NCBI RefSeq assembly: GCF_947507565.1
Contig: NC_089176.1
Location: 2,976,001-3,040,000, forward strand
Length of the DNA: 64,000 nt
Direction of reading: 5' to 3'
Source of the DNA: Oscarella lobularis
Taxonomy: Eukaryota; Porifera; Homoscleromorpha; Homosclerophorida; Oscarellidae
Of this stretch, positions 36,882 to 47,265 are shown piece by piece. The number at the start of each line of letters is the position of its first letter. Position 1 is the stretch's first letter. The notes under the pieces are model-generated. The model was given only the letters and a program-made list of their open reading frames with translations, was not told where the DNA came from and did no database searches. Both the position numbers and the translations under genes were made by a program.

Positions 36882-36981
36882 TTCAGGAAACAGAGCGAGG
36901 CAAAGACGACGCTGTCCCAGTGTGTGGTTGTCGTCAAATCATACCACGTGACGCGTCGAAAGTCCTGTTCTAGGATCTGAT

Positions 36982-37097
36982 TAGCCTCGCAGGCCAGGCC
37001 CTTCGAGCAGTTCGCGAGAGTATTCGTTGGGCTTAGCGCGCGAGGGGGGGCGCGGCTTCTCTCACTGCTTCCGCGAAGGGCCTGGCTTGCGAGGCTA
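36982..37097. mobile_element. 116-bp MITE-like element with 24-bp terminal inverted repeats
   Basis: The left arm at 36982-37005 (TAGCCTCGCAGGCCAGGCCC...) and right arm at 37074-37097 are inverted repeats with one mismatch in 24. The element is flanked by the 9-bp direct repeat GGATCTGAT (36973-36981 and 37098-37106), a convincing target-site duplication. The inner part has a G7 run and no coding capacity. It is absent from unit A, so it inserted after the segmental duplication. Nine-bp duplications are typical of Mutator-like elements; superfamily is inference. Confidence 0.85.
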
Positions 37098-37106
37098 GGA
37101 TCTGAT

Positions 37107-37215
37107 AGCTTGGCGTCCACTTGCGATTGAACCCATCGCTGAAGTAAACTGAACCCTTCTTTCGGCCAGTGGCTTGTACGACTTTGCAACGAAATGATTC
37201 GCAGTCGTTGCATAC
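37107..37215 (-). pseudogene. Decayed eEF2K exon fragment in unit B
   Basis: CTTGGCGTCCACTTGCGAT, CATCGCTGAAGTAAACT, GGCTTGTACGACTTTGC and CAGTCGTTG align in order with the functional eEF2K exon at 31030-31145. It is the counterpart of 33836-33960 and retains slightly more of the exon (SLAxxSQVD...-like frame broken). Confidence 0.6.
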
Positions 37216-37296
37216 CATGGTATGTCACAAAACGCTACAGTACCAGCAATTGTTAGAACAATCGTTCATGTGTATGTATGGTATGTATCAACGATC

Positions 37297-39057
37297 TCAC
37301 GATAAACTTTCAAGACGTTTCAGCGTCTGCTGAGTGTGTAAAGAAGCTATAAGATCGTCAAGACCTTCACCGCCCTCAAGCACTGATTTGATATCGTGCT
37401 TCGTTTTGCCAAGACGATGATCAGTCACTCTGTCCTAAACACGAAAAATTCCCAAACCGATTAAATAAAAGAAAAGACAAGGAGCACAGATTTTACAATA
37501 CACGACACTGCATTTAATTAATTAATTAACATAGGCCCTCGATTTCATCATACTTGTGGAAAATTGTACGTCCGTATTTTCTCCGACCGAGCTGCCGTTC
37601 CAATTTGCTGTCGTCTCGCTTCCGTTCGCTCTTTGACGACATCCTGTCGACGCAAGTCGTAGAGACGCGCTCGCAATACCTGCATGGCCTTGGCTCGATT
37701 CTATCCGTATATAGACGCAACAAATTTTAGCGAGTGACTTGGGGATCGTCCTACTCGCAATTGAGATCGATCGTCTTGCATGCTGACGACAATGCCCGTG
37801 GGAAGGTGAGTCATTCGCACGGCACTGTCCGTCTTATTCACGTGCTGGCCGCCAGCACTAGAAACGCGTAAAATATATGCTCTTTTTAAAAAAATTTTTT
37901 ACCCTCCAGCTCGAAATGTCTCGATTTTGACATCAGCCATATCTATGTTGAGCTCAATCTAAACGCAGAATACGTTGTTCAAAAAGTATCATTTTCAGAT
38001 GTTTGTACTTCTTTAGGTTGAGGCAAAACTGCCACAGTCATTGTGCTAGTGTGAACGCGACCGGCCGTTTCCGTGGCAGGTACACGTTGCACGCGATGCA
38101 CACCACATTCATACTTGGAAAGAATACCAAAGCGTCTCGGCGTCGATGGTCAACCGCCTTACCTTTAGAGACCCAAAGACGCCGTGGCCGACCACAGAAG
38201 CACTAGCGTCCTACAGATAGATAGAACACGTAAATGATGTATGTACTAATGACACTGGTTCAATTTTTTTCTACTCGGATGCCTTTTCTGTCCGTTTCGC
38301 TTCTGTGCAGGACTTCAAATGACCAGCCCTTGTACGCGGCGTACTTTTGATAGGCTGCAAATACGGTGGAAGCAAACAGAGCCGCCTCTTCGCCACCCGT
38401 TCCGGCTCTCACTTCCAATATAGCGCTGCTCTCGTCCACCTCGTCTTTTGGAATTAGAGACTGGACTACAGCACTCTGTCAATAAAGAGAATTCTATGTA
38501 GCAGAGCCTTCAAGGACCAGATTGATAGCATCCACCTCTAATTCCATTATCTGCTCTTGCAGCCAATGTCTATCTTCGTCCACAATGTCCCTCATTTCCT
38601 CATCGTCGTTCCTTATTGCATCCAGATCAGTAAGATCCTTTAGTCAAACCATTTTATTGCAATGTCTTTGTGAAAAGATCAGGTCCACAACTAACGTTTT
38701 CTTTTAATTCTAGGCGTGAAAGTGCTTCTGCTGTGTCGCCTAGAAACGAAAGTGTTCGGCTGAGCTCTCTGCGCTTCTCCGACGATAGCGAGTTTCCCTA
38801 TCGGAATAATCTACGTTTGAGCGAGTCTAATGGCTAGTTTCCACAGTTTCACTCTCTCGAGAAGAACTTTATTCAAATCGGAGTGCTGTTTTGACACTTT
38901 CTGGGCGCACAGTCGCAGATTCGGCGTCAAACGCAGTCGATCGAGCGCCTTACCTAACCAAAACACTTGCCGTAAACATTTTTATCGAGAAAAATTCACT
39001 ACTCGTGCGAGAGCTGGAAAGGAATCGAACGAGCGGGAGAAAACTGCGTCGAAACAT
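37297..39057 (-). CDS. MTRF1L: Mitochondrial peptide chain release factor 1 (MTRF1/MTRF1L type)
   Basis: This class I release factor hydrolyses peptidyl-tRNA at stop codons in mitochondria. The start at 39057 gives [20 protein letters not shown], a basic, Ser-rich presequence consistent with mitochondrial import. Later exons give [20 protein letters not shown], a helical exon ([19 protein letters not shown]...), [13 protein letters not shown]-like block ([17 protein letters not shown] near 38.4 kb), [18 protein letters not shown], and [20 protein letters not shown] (37.8 kb) with the catalytic GGQ loop. It ends with [14 protein letters not shown] and LESLS-stop. The domain order is that of bacterial-type RF1. 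The two exons after the presequence were inferred by phase and are the least certain. Assignment to MTRF1L over MTRF1 is not resolved. Confidence 0.88.
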
Positions 39058-39256
39058 GAGCGTACGGGATGCTGAGCTATGTATTGACACAAATGATGAG
39101 AAACAATGTCTGATTTTTTTTACAAAGAATCAGGCTCACTAAAAATTAAGAGTTCGTCTAAAGCATACAGTAGATGTGTCGCAGATAATCAAGCGCAGTG
39201 CGTAATAGGGGCAGGGAAAGCAAGAGCAGCAAAAAAATAATGAACACTAATACGAA

Positions 39257-40899
39257 TTAGTCTCCATCCGTCATGTCGAGAAATCGTGTGTAGACGTCAC
39301 GAGTGCAGTCTCCTTTGCTGCTGAATTTAAATTTATAGTAGCTTCCATCAGCACAAATAGCTGACCGAGTAGAAAATGAAGAAATTAAATATATTTCGCA
39401 TTGACTTACTTACTTACCAATTACGGAATCCTTTTGACTGAATGCACAAATGCAGTGAGAGCCGCTGTGCACTTGAAAACGGCAAAAGCTGAACTTTGAA
39501 CTAAAGTACTTGGGCAAGACGGGACCAGCTTTGCTCAAGCTAAGAACACCAAAGCAGTAACTAAACATAGTCTTGGCGAGACATTGTGCATTACCCACCT
39601 ATGAGTGCGATTCTTTTTCGGGTCATCAATGTTAAAAATATGTATAGTCGAGTGATCACTCGATACGCACAGGTGAGAGGAATCTTGATTGAAACTAATA
39701 CTACGACAAGAAGGATATTAAGTTAAGTTAATAAACAAAACAGTTCCCTATTATTCTAATAGTTATCTGTCTAATATTTCGTCTGGGAATTCAACACTCA
39801 CTAAGTGTCTTCTTACCAGTAAATTCTCGCCGTTCCAGCACCTCGTCTCAGCTCGTGAAGTAGTCCGGACGTCGTTGTATCAAAGACTCGTATGAGAGTA
39901 CCCTAAATGATGTATTCATCACAAAGGAACGTATTTCCTTATCTGGCTTGCCTTTTCCGATGCCGTGGCCAGTCTCGTGCCTTGGAGATTCATGCTGAGG
40001 CAGCTGAGACTCGTTTCGTGCGCTCGAATTGGAATCGGGGCTTTGTCGGCGTTCGCCAAGTCGACAATCTGCACGTTTCCCATTCGCGGACCGGGAAACG
40101 CCAGAAGCGAATTGCTGCTATTCGAACACATTACACAAAGGCCTGTACATGATAAAAGATAATCAATTCGTCATCTACGCACATGTGTCCTACTGTACCC
40201 TTAGGATTATTAGCTGTTTCGTAGGAATTCAATTTCTGCGGATTCTGCGTAAATGTGTAGACTTTTACTTCATTTGCTAAAGCAACCACAATCCTAAGTG
40301 AAAATGCAAATAGAAAAATAATAACAGTATAACAAACGCAACCCGCCCACCGATCTCTTCTTAGCTTCACCGCTTTCACATTCCCTTCAAAATCGAGTTC
40401 AATAACGCATTTTTTTTTCAAATCATCCCATATCATGACTAGAAACACAAAACCAATATTCATTTTATTTACATGAATAAGAAAGGCGTGTCTTGCCTTT
40501 ATTGGGCGGATACTTTGGCTTTTTTCCGCCGCCAACCAAAGCCAAATAATTGCACCGAAACAACATTTCCACGTGCCCAATGCCACCGCTTCCGTCAAAA
40601 TCTTATAGAAGAAAACAGAAAGGATGAGCGGAACTCTTCTATGCGCTTTTTCTTCTTCCTCTTCGTTATTTGAGCCCATGTTTATTCGCTCTCGTCTCAC
40701 CTTGACGTTCTTTCTCCTTTATTGGATCGGAATTGTAGACGCGAAAACCGTTTTCCATTCCGCAAGCGAAGCATCCTGAGCATGAGGTGGGATGACACGG
40801 TCCCCCCACTCCCCGCTTCGCGCTACCTTGGTCTTGATTCCACCCCGCGTACAGCATCCCGTTGCCGTGGGGGCTCGTCGGGCCCAGGCACATGCTCAT
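39257..40899 (-). CDS. WDR45B: WDR45B/WIPI3-like PROPPIN
   Basis: This is a seven-bladed WD-repeat protein that binds PI3P/PI(3,5)P2 and acts in autophagy. The start at 40899 gives [19 protein letters not shown], then [57 protein letters not shown] and [16 protein letters not shown]. The lipid-binding ELRRG motif (PROPPIN [L/F]RRG) lies near 39.85 kb, followed by [20 protein letters not shown], a [14 protein letters not shown] segment and a last exon ending [13 protein letters not shown]-stop. Every blade matches WDR45B closely. The first intron (51 nt, GTAGCG...CTCAG) is a multiple of three without stops, so its retention would insert 17 residues. It is divergent from SLC39A11, with starts 147 bp apart. 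Confidence 0.94.
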
Positions 40900-41045
40900 C
40901 GTCGTCGCACACAGTCCGAAGGAGACAACAACGAGCAACGCGTTGATATAAAGATTGGCGATAGACGAGGGGGACGAACGAGGGGCGTGAACGTCCGTTG
41001 CTAGGCTTTCTCGAGGCTTTCGCATTGCGCGCACGCTAGAATAAC

Positions 41046-42597
41046 ATGATCGAAGGCTACAGTGCGGTGATTCAGGCGCTTTTCGGCACTCTTTTCACGT
41101 GGGCCGTGACTGCAGCTGGCGCTGCTGTTGTCTTCATTGCGACGGGTGATCAGGTAAGCATCGCCGAGCTTCTCGCACAAAGATGACCGTGCTGTCTTTG
41201 TTTGCGCAGAGAAAAACGTTGGATGGAAGCCTAGGATTTGCCGCCGGAGTAAGAGCCCTCCTTACACGAATAGTCTCGAAAATATTTTTATCAATTAAAT
41301 ATTTACATTTTGAAAACCTCACTATCAGAAAGGACTTGATGTTGATCTTCGATTCAGGTGATGATGGCCGCATCTTATTGGTCTCTTCTGGCTCCTGCTC
41401 TTGAAATGGCCGAACAGTCTGGAACATACGGTGAAGATGGCTGGCTCGCCTTTTTGCCCGTTTCTATTGGATTCGTCGCGGGAGCTGGATTTGTTTACTC
41501 GTCCGATTGGTTGCTTCCTTACTTAGTCAGTCGAATCAGTACATAGTGATTGCTAATGGGAAGCCTTCTCATCTTACATAGGGACTCTCATCTGGAAATA
41601 TAAACGTGGAATTGACAAAAATCGGCGACGATAACTTAACTAGCAGCAACCTCTCATCGTCTTATACTCCAGTACAAACTTAGGGCAGCGAAACCTTGAC
41701 TTTTAGCTTACTACATATAGGAGACGAGTCTGGCTCGGCGCCGACTTCCGCGCTCGCAGAAAACCGATGCCATGGAAATTCAAGTGGGCTACGCCGACGA
41801 CGACTCGTCGTCATCCCAATTAACGTCGTCTCACGCGGCGTTGAGTTGGAAGCGAATAGCCCTGCTCGTCATAGCAGTGACAGTTCACAATGTGCCAGGT
41901 AGAAGGACAACTTCAAAGACTACGTAAATGAGTTGAAACGTTCCCTAGAGGGTCTTGCTGTTGGAGTTGGCTTTGGGGCCGTGGGAAAATCGGCTTCTGC
42001 TACATTCTCAAAGGCGAGGTATACACTACTGCAGTAGTATAGGCTGCCGGTGTTGCTACGTTACTGCTGTCAGGCATTTGGCTATTGGAATTGGCATTCA
42101 GAATTTCCCTGAGGGATTAGCTGTCAGTCTGCCTCTAAAGGGTCTCGGCTATAGCTCAATGCGAAGCTTTTGGTACGGCCAACTTAGTGGCATGGTCGAA
42201 CCAATAGCAGGCGTTTTGGGAGCAATAGCAGTGCAGGTGACTCGGAATGCGGTAGAGTACGTATTCTAAGCCCTTGAAAGAAAGTGGGCTTATAATCTGT
42301 ACTCTACGATAATACGGCACCTTTATGGCATGCGTGTAACGATTGTCTGTTCTAAAAGGTAGCCGAACCGCTGCTTCCTTACGCTCTTGCCTTTGCAGCG
42401 GGAGCAATGATTTACGTTGTTGTGGACGACATCATTCCGGAAGCTCAGTGCAGGTGCATAAGCTCTCTCGTCCACTTAATAATAATTAATCAATCAACGG
42501 TCTACTTTTTCATTGCAGTGGGAATGGACGTTTGGCTTCAATAGGAAGTGTGTGTGGATTCATAGTGATGATGTCACTTGATGTAGGTCTAGGATAG
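41046..42597 (+). CDS. SLC39A11: Zinc transporter ZIP11
   Basis: ZIP-family (SLC39) Zn2+ importer of the GufA/ZIP11 subgroup, an integral membrane protein of Golgi or nuclear membranes in mammals. The start at 41046 gives [20 protein letters not shown], followed by [10 protein letters not shown] and [22 protein letters not shown] Ser/Thr-rich loop precedes [16 protein letters not shown] (metal-site HNxPEG, split by an intron near 41.9 kb). Then come [18 protein letters not shown] (second PEG motif), [12 protein letters not shown] and [27 protein letters not shown]. It ends MMSLDVGLG-stop. All hallmark motifs are present in order. An AATAAA follows at 42645-42650. Confidence 0.93.
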
Positions 42598-42644
42598 TAC
42601 TACGCGTAGTGTAAGAGACCGAGCAACTACACACGCACACTCTA

Positions 42645-42650
42645 AATAAA
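42645..42650 (+). terminator. AATAAA polyadenylation signal of SLC39A11
   Basis: It lies 48 bp after the SLC39A11 stop and 24 bp before the convergent LMF1 stop, so the two 3' UTRs overlap or abut. Confidence 0.6.
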
Positions 42651-42673
42651 ACTTCAAGGAGAGGTTGTGAGGT

Positions 42674-45079
42674 CTAAGGACTCGATTTGCTTTTCTCCGT
42701 CTTCCATCCATGCGCCTTGATTATTTCCGTCAATTGTTCTAATTGAACAGGAGGGAGATATAGCGCCTTGATTTCTCTTTTCCACCAGTGACCAGCCGCC
42801 GCTTCGGGACTTCCAATTCTTGTGTATTCATAATGATAAAGCATAGCCCTAACAAAACTAGACCACACAAACGTGAAATAAAACCCTTATCCAGCAGTAT
42901 TGCGTACCGCGGAGGATCACCCTCAGAGAACGGATTCCTTTCAATCAACGTGTCTACAGAATGATCTCCAGCGAGAAATTTTGCAGCCAAATGAACGATC
43001 CACGGGTTGTACTTATAATTCTAATAAAAGAACAATACCGGTATGCTCAAAGGCAATAATCTGACATTGAGATACTATACCTGAAAGGCGGCGAACCACA
43101 TGAGCCAATCAAGTCGATAGTGATAAGGTGATATGAAACACGGACGTCGGTTCGTTCTTCCCGGTTTGCACTTGAACTCGAATTCCTCCCACAGACCGTC
43201 GTTGTCTCTCGAGATCGTCTCATTGCGTGTGCCTTGAAATACAACTTCATTTCTCACTTTGGTAATGCTACAGGAGGCGAAAAACGAATATTAGTACTGT
43301 TAGTCATATAAACTTTTTCTCTCTCTCTCGCTCTCTCACCTTCCAAATGCTCCGTATGTGTTCACTATTCGCAAGGAATCAAATGATGTATTCATCACCT
43401 GGTTGTCCGATACCAGATTCTGGACAACCCTTATACTCAGATATGCTATCAGAAGACCTATCGTCCAATTGACACCTCTGCGTATGTGCTGAGCTAGAGA
43501 TGGACACAAGGCAAAAAAATCATAAGTACAGGAGTGCATAAACGGAAATTGCATTTATTGTTCAATGCAAGTGCAAGCTCTTAGAGCCTATTCCAAGTAA
43601 ACAGTTGCCCTAAACAGCTTGCACTTGCCACAGTCAACTGACTAACTATTCGAACGTCTGATCATGAGATCTTACTGAGACTCAGTCTTTGTTTTGGTTT
43701 CTGATTGATTTCGAGCGCCTTTTGCTTCGTTTTCATAGTAAATAGCGGCGAAACGGCATAGTCATCGAAACAAAAGATGCATGGCGCAATTGTCAGCCAA
43801 TTGAGAAAGCTCAAATTTCCGCTAATAATTAAAACCACCTAAACAATAATAATAAGTCCCACATTTTCTGAACATAGAAATTGGTTCCTCGCACCTGAAA
43901 AAAGATTTGAATTGCTCCAAACGCTGTCACCCAGAATCGACGTCTGTATGGAATCAGAAGAAAGAAGGGCGCAACCAGCTCAATAAAATGATTCCCAAGC
44001 GTCTCGAGTCGATGAATCGGCGAAGGCGACTGGTGCAAATAGTAGCTAAAAGGATTGGGTACCGGTTGAGTCTATACATTCATGTACATCTCAGAAAACA
44101 CCGGTCTTGTTTTTGAATGTGATGCACATACCTCGTAGTGATAATCCATGCAGGTCAACTCGCGCCAGCACGGATCTCCGCGGATTTTAATCAAACCCTT
44201 TTATTTGACGTCAGACATTTGTCCAGATTGAATTTTCATATATAAACTTACGGCTCCCAACATGATTCGACATATGAGCCACTGGTATCCCCATATGACA
44301 ATGCGAGACGTCGGACTTTTTTCTTGGATCGGTTTCAAGGAGACGAGGGGACAGAGAAATATAGCCAAGAAGCCGGTTTCGAGTAGCTGAGACTCCCAAC
44401 CAAACGAGTACCTAAAATAAGAAAAATAGTCAATATAATTGCCCGTCTACTTCACCCACCATCTTTGACCAATATTGACTATCGAATGATACAGAATCCA
44501 CAACGACGTCATGACGATCATGTTTGCCGCGCCAAGAAAAAGAACGACGGCGGCGAGAGCGAGACCGGCGAGCGCGAGAACGTCGAGCATCAAATCGAGA
44601 TTCGTTTCGTAGTCGGTCAACCAGAGAAGCGTCGGTACGAGACCGATCGAGTCCCAGTTGACGCCGTCGTAATGGCTCTTGACGCGATTCAGAAACGTGT
44701 CGGCCGGAAAGAGACCGTTTGCGCCGAGGAGCTCCTTGTTTTGGTGCCAGGCGACGAGAAAGGCGACGACTGGAAAGAGTTGGGGAATTGTATGAATGGT
44801 TTTGGCACGAATACGAATAAAAAGTAGCCTTAGTGCAGTGTCTACGGACGAACTAGGTGGCGCAGGAAAGATCCGTCACGTGCATGCAGTAGCCTACTAA
44901 GTTGTACCGTAAATGAAAGCAAGGAAGCGTAGAAAGACGATTCGCGTAAGCCAGTAGCTGCCCTTGAGCTGTTCGACATCTCGTGCACTATCTATGACAT
45001 CGGTTGACACGTCACTGCTTTCGTTGGCTGGCTCTTTCTGAGGATCCTCGCGCTTTCTCCGTCGAAGCTCGGCGGCCAT
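42674..45079 (-). CDS. LMF1: Lipase maturation factor 1
   Basis: LMF1 is a multi-pass ER membrane protein needed for folding of dimeric lipases. The start at 45079 gives a basic cytosolic tail (MAAELRRRKREDPQ), then SYWLTRIVFLRFLAFIY, the first membrane helix. Collinear blocks follow: QNKELLGANGLFPADTFL, WDSIGLVPTLLWLTDY, RWYSFGWESQLLETGF, TSRIVIWGYQWLICRIMLGA, IKIRGDPCWRELTCMDYHYE, SPIHRLETLGNHFIELVAPF, QVMNTSFDSLRIVNTYGAFG, EFKCKPGRTNRRPCFISPYH and YRLDWLMWFAAFQ. It ends WKTEKSKSSP-stop. These match LMF1 rather than LMF2 (HRLETLGNHFIEL, DYHYETQPVPNP). It is head-to-head with SPRTN. Confidence 0.94.
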
Positions 45080-45118
45080 GTTCCGTGGGCTAACGCACGT
45101 TTATCCAGGTTACGAATC
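45080..45118. promoter_or_regulatory. 39-bp head-to-head spacer, LMF1 / SPRTN
   Basis: The two start codons lie only 39 bp apart on opposite strands. Each gene's 5' UTR and core promoter must overlap the other gene's transcript or coding exon. Confidence 0.5.
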
Positions 45119-46395
45119 ATGTCCGCGGCGCAGTCCGACGAAGACTTGGCGTTGGCTCTTCAAGCGTCGTACGACGAAGAGAATCGCGCCGAAAAGGTTG
45201 GCGACATTGCTTCAGACGTATCGATTGTGGATGAATACTGGGAATTTGCCGATCCAATACCGGACATTCACGAGCTCTTCGTCCAGTTCGACGAGATATT
45301 CTTCTGGAAGAAACTCGTCGGCTGCGAAGTGAAATGGAGTCCTAGAATGACGCTGTAAGCATAATTTAAATACTGAGATATTGATAATTATATTAATTAA
45401 AAATAATTAATATGTATGCTAATTTGTTTAGTTGTGCCGGGATGTGCTACTACGAGGGCTATGGGGGTCTTTGTTCGATTCGGCTTAGTCAGCCTCTACT
45501 AAAATTGAGACCACGACGGGATCTAGTGGAAACTCTTCTGGTCAGTTTATGACGTTTTGTCTATTGAAGTGTCGATTTCTTGATAGCACGAAATGATTCA
45601 CGCTTATCTGTTTGTGACTCAAAATAATAAGGTATGTATTTTAACTAAATAATGGCTTGGGTTCACCTCTATGGGAGGAAAGGATCATGATGGTCACGGA
45701 CCAGAATTCCAATCGCACATGCGCAGAATTAACGAGAAAACAGGATCTAATATATCAGTAAGTCATTGCAAATAGATAGTCTATTGTTACTGAGGGACAA
45801 TATCTGCAGATTTATCACAATTTTCATAATGAGGTCTGATTGATTGCGTTCTCTCAAGCAAAACATAGATCTACCCCTATACACATAGGTTAACGTGTAC
45901 AGACAGCATTGGTGGAAATGTACGGGACCATGTCGAAATCGTCCCCCGCTTTATGGAATTATAAAACGGGCTGTAAATCGCGCTCCCTCGCCGAGGGACT
46001 ATTGGTGGGCAAGGCACGAAAAAAACTGCGGTGGCTCGTTTGAGAAGATCAAAGAGCCTGATGGGTACAAGGATAAACGAAAGCGAAAGCGCGTTGAAAG
46101 AGGAGAAGGAGAAGGGGAGAGCGAGAAATCAATAAAGCAAAAAGCAATTACGGGATTTTTTTCAAAGAAAAAGGACGAAGTTGAGAATCGGTCAGAAAAA
46201 CGTAGCGACGTCGAGGACCATTTTAAGTCGCTAGGGAAAGGAAGTGTTTTGGGCGGTCGTCATAATGACAGTGACAAAGGCAGTTGTTCGTCTCTACTAA
46301 GGGATGATGTACAGTGCTTTGTTGCATGTCCTGTGTGTAAGGAGCGCATTGCAGACGATTCTATTAATGGTCACTTGGATAGTTGTCTTGCGTAG
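45119..46395 (+). CDS. SPRTN: SPRTN (Spartan), DNA-protein crosslink metalloprotease
   Basis: SPRTN degrades proteins crosslinked to DNA during replication. The start at 45119 gives an acidic helix MSAAQSDEDLALALQASYDE. The SprT domain includes IHELFVQFDEIFFWKKL, GMCYYEGYGGLCSIRLS and the zinc-protease motif HEMIHAYLF (about 45.59 kb), followed by GHGPEFQSHMRRIN. The next exon has the zinc-binding YRQHWWKCTGPCR and KNCGGSF. The C-terminus carries an SHP-like p97 box (FKSLGKGSVLGG), a PIP-like box QKAITGFF (PCNA) and a UBZ4 zinc finger CPVCKERI...HLDSC, with the stop at 46395. In most animal SPRTN the SHP box precedes the PIP box; here the PIP-like box comes first. Length is about 330 residues, shorter than human. 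Confidence 0.94.
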
Positions 46396-46623
46396 TTATA
46401 ATTTAATTAAATTATTAGTTATATCAATTCTTTGTTACCTGGGGTCTGTGGGATTGAACCAAGGGGACTCTTCGCACCGAAACGAAGCCCCAGTTACCGT
46501 CGTTGCCTTCAGATGAGCTTCGCAAGCGTCGCAAGTTGGCAGCTGTTGGTTGGTAGTTGCTAGTGTAGTTGCTGCCTTGTCGAGCGCGCGCTAACTTACC
46601 GTCAACGCGGAAACGCGGAAAAG

Positions 46624-47061
46624 ATGCCTGAATGGACGGCAGCCTTGCGTTGTCCTCTTCTGCTACCTATCACGATTACCATCTTCTTATCTTCTTCCAC
46701 CACATGTACTCATCGCACAGTAGGAAATTGCTCGACACGGCAGTGCGACAACGACACCGGCCTGGAATGGCAATGCTGTCAAAACGAAACGCACAACGAT
46801 TCATATTACTGCTGTTTACATAACTCAACTGTCGACTTTTCTATCTGCTGTCCTCGTTCTGAAGACAGGTGGGTAGTCCCCGTTGCTATTGTGTGTGTAT
46901 TGCTCGGCTTGTGTGCCGTCGTTGCGTGGCTGTCGTACGTTCGACAGCGACGACGATTTCGACCTTTCTATTCGAGTCTCAACAGCAGCGTTCAAGAACC
47001 CTTTTCATCTACAAGCTACAATGCTATGGACTCCGCCTCCGCCTCCGAATCCGAACTGTGA
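46624..47061 (+). CDS. Small Cys-rich single-pass membrane protein, family member 1
   Basis: A 145-residue single-exon protein. Signal peptide at residues 1-25 (ALRCPLLLPITITIFLSS). Ectodomain of about 55 residues with Cys in pairs (QCC, YYCC, ICC) and N-glycosylation sequons (NCS, NET, NDS, NST). The membrane helix WVVPVAIVCVLLGLCAVVAW is followed by RQRRR and a Ser-rich cytosolic tail with YSSL, a YxxPhi-type motif. It shares this plan with the genes at 49075, 49665 and 50631. The pattern resembles the Shisa/WBP1/VOPP1-like class of single-TM, six-Cys proteins, but the tail lacks PPxY, so membership is only a suggestion. An AATAAA at 47232 ends the unit. Confidence 0.8.
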   Translation: MPEWTAALRCPLLLPITITIFLSSSTTCTHRTVGNCSTRQCDNDTGLEWQCCQNETHNDSYYCCLHNSTVDFSICCPRSEDRWVVPVAIVCVLLGLCAVVAWLSYVRQRRRFRPFYSSLNSSVQEPFSSTSYNAMDSASASESEL

Positions 47062-47231
47062 TACTGTATGCAAGGGTACTGTGCACGTACATTGTACGTA
47101 GTAAGTTTCTTTTGCTGTACATACAGTTACTGTAGCATTACGTGGTTATATTGACGCTTCTAATGTGCAGAAGACAAAGACAAAAAGCAAAAACGCGGAC
47201 ATTTCTTCTATTGAGCTGTGGAGAGCGTTCA

Positions 47232-47237
47232 AATAAA
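47232..47237 (+). terminator. AATAAA polyadenylation signal of family member 1
   Basis: It lies 171 bp downstream of the member 1 stop and 29 bp before the stop of the convergent gene at 47266. Confidence 0.6.
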
Positions 47238-47265
47238 GTATAAGTAAATCTAGGCTAGCAACAGT

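Larger units (their letters stand above)
34007..37256. repeat. Tandem segmental duplication, unit B (3.25 kb)
   Basis: This is a direct repeat of 30799-34006 containing the eEF2K 5' fragment, a second NXPE gene and its own decayed eEF2K exon. It also has a 116-bp MITE-like insertion and a locally inverted segment relative to unit A. It ends CAGTACCAGC(A)ATTGTTAGA at 37256. Confidence 0.9.
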
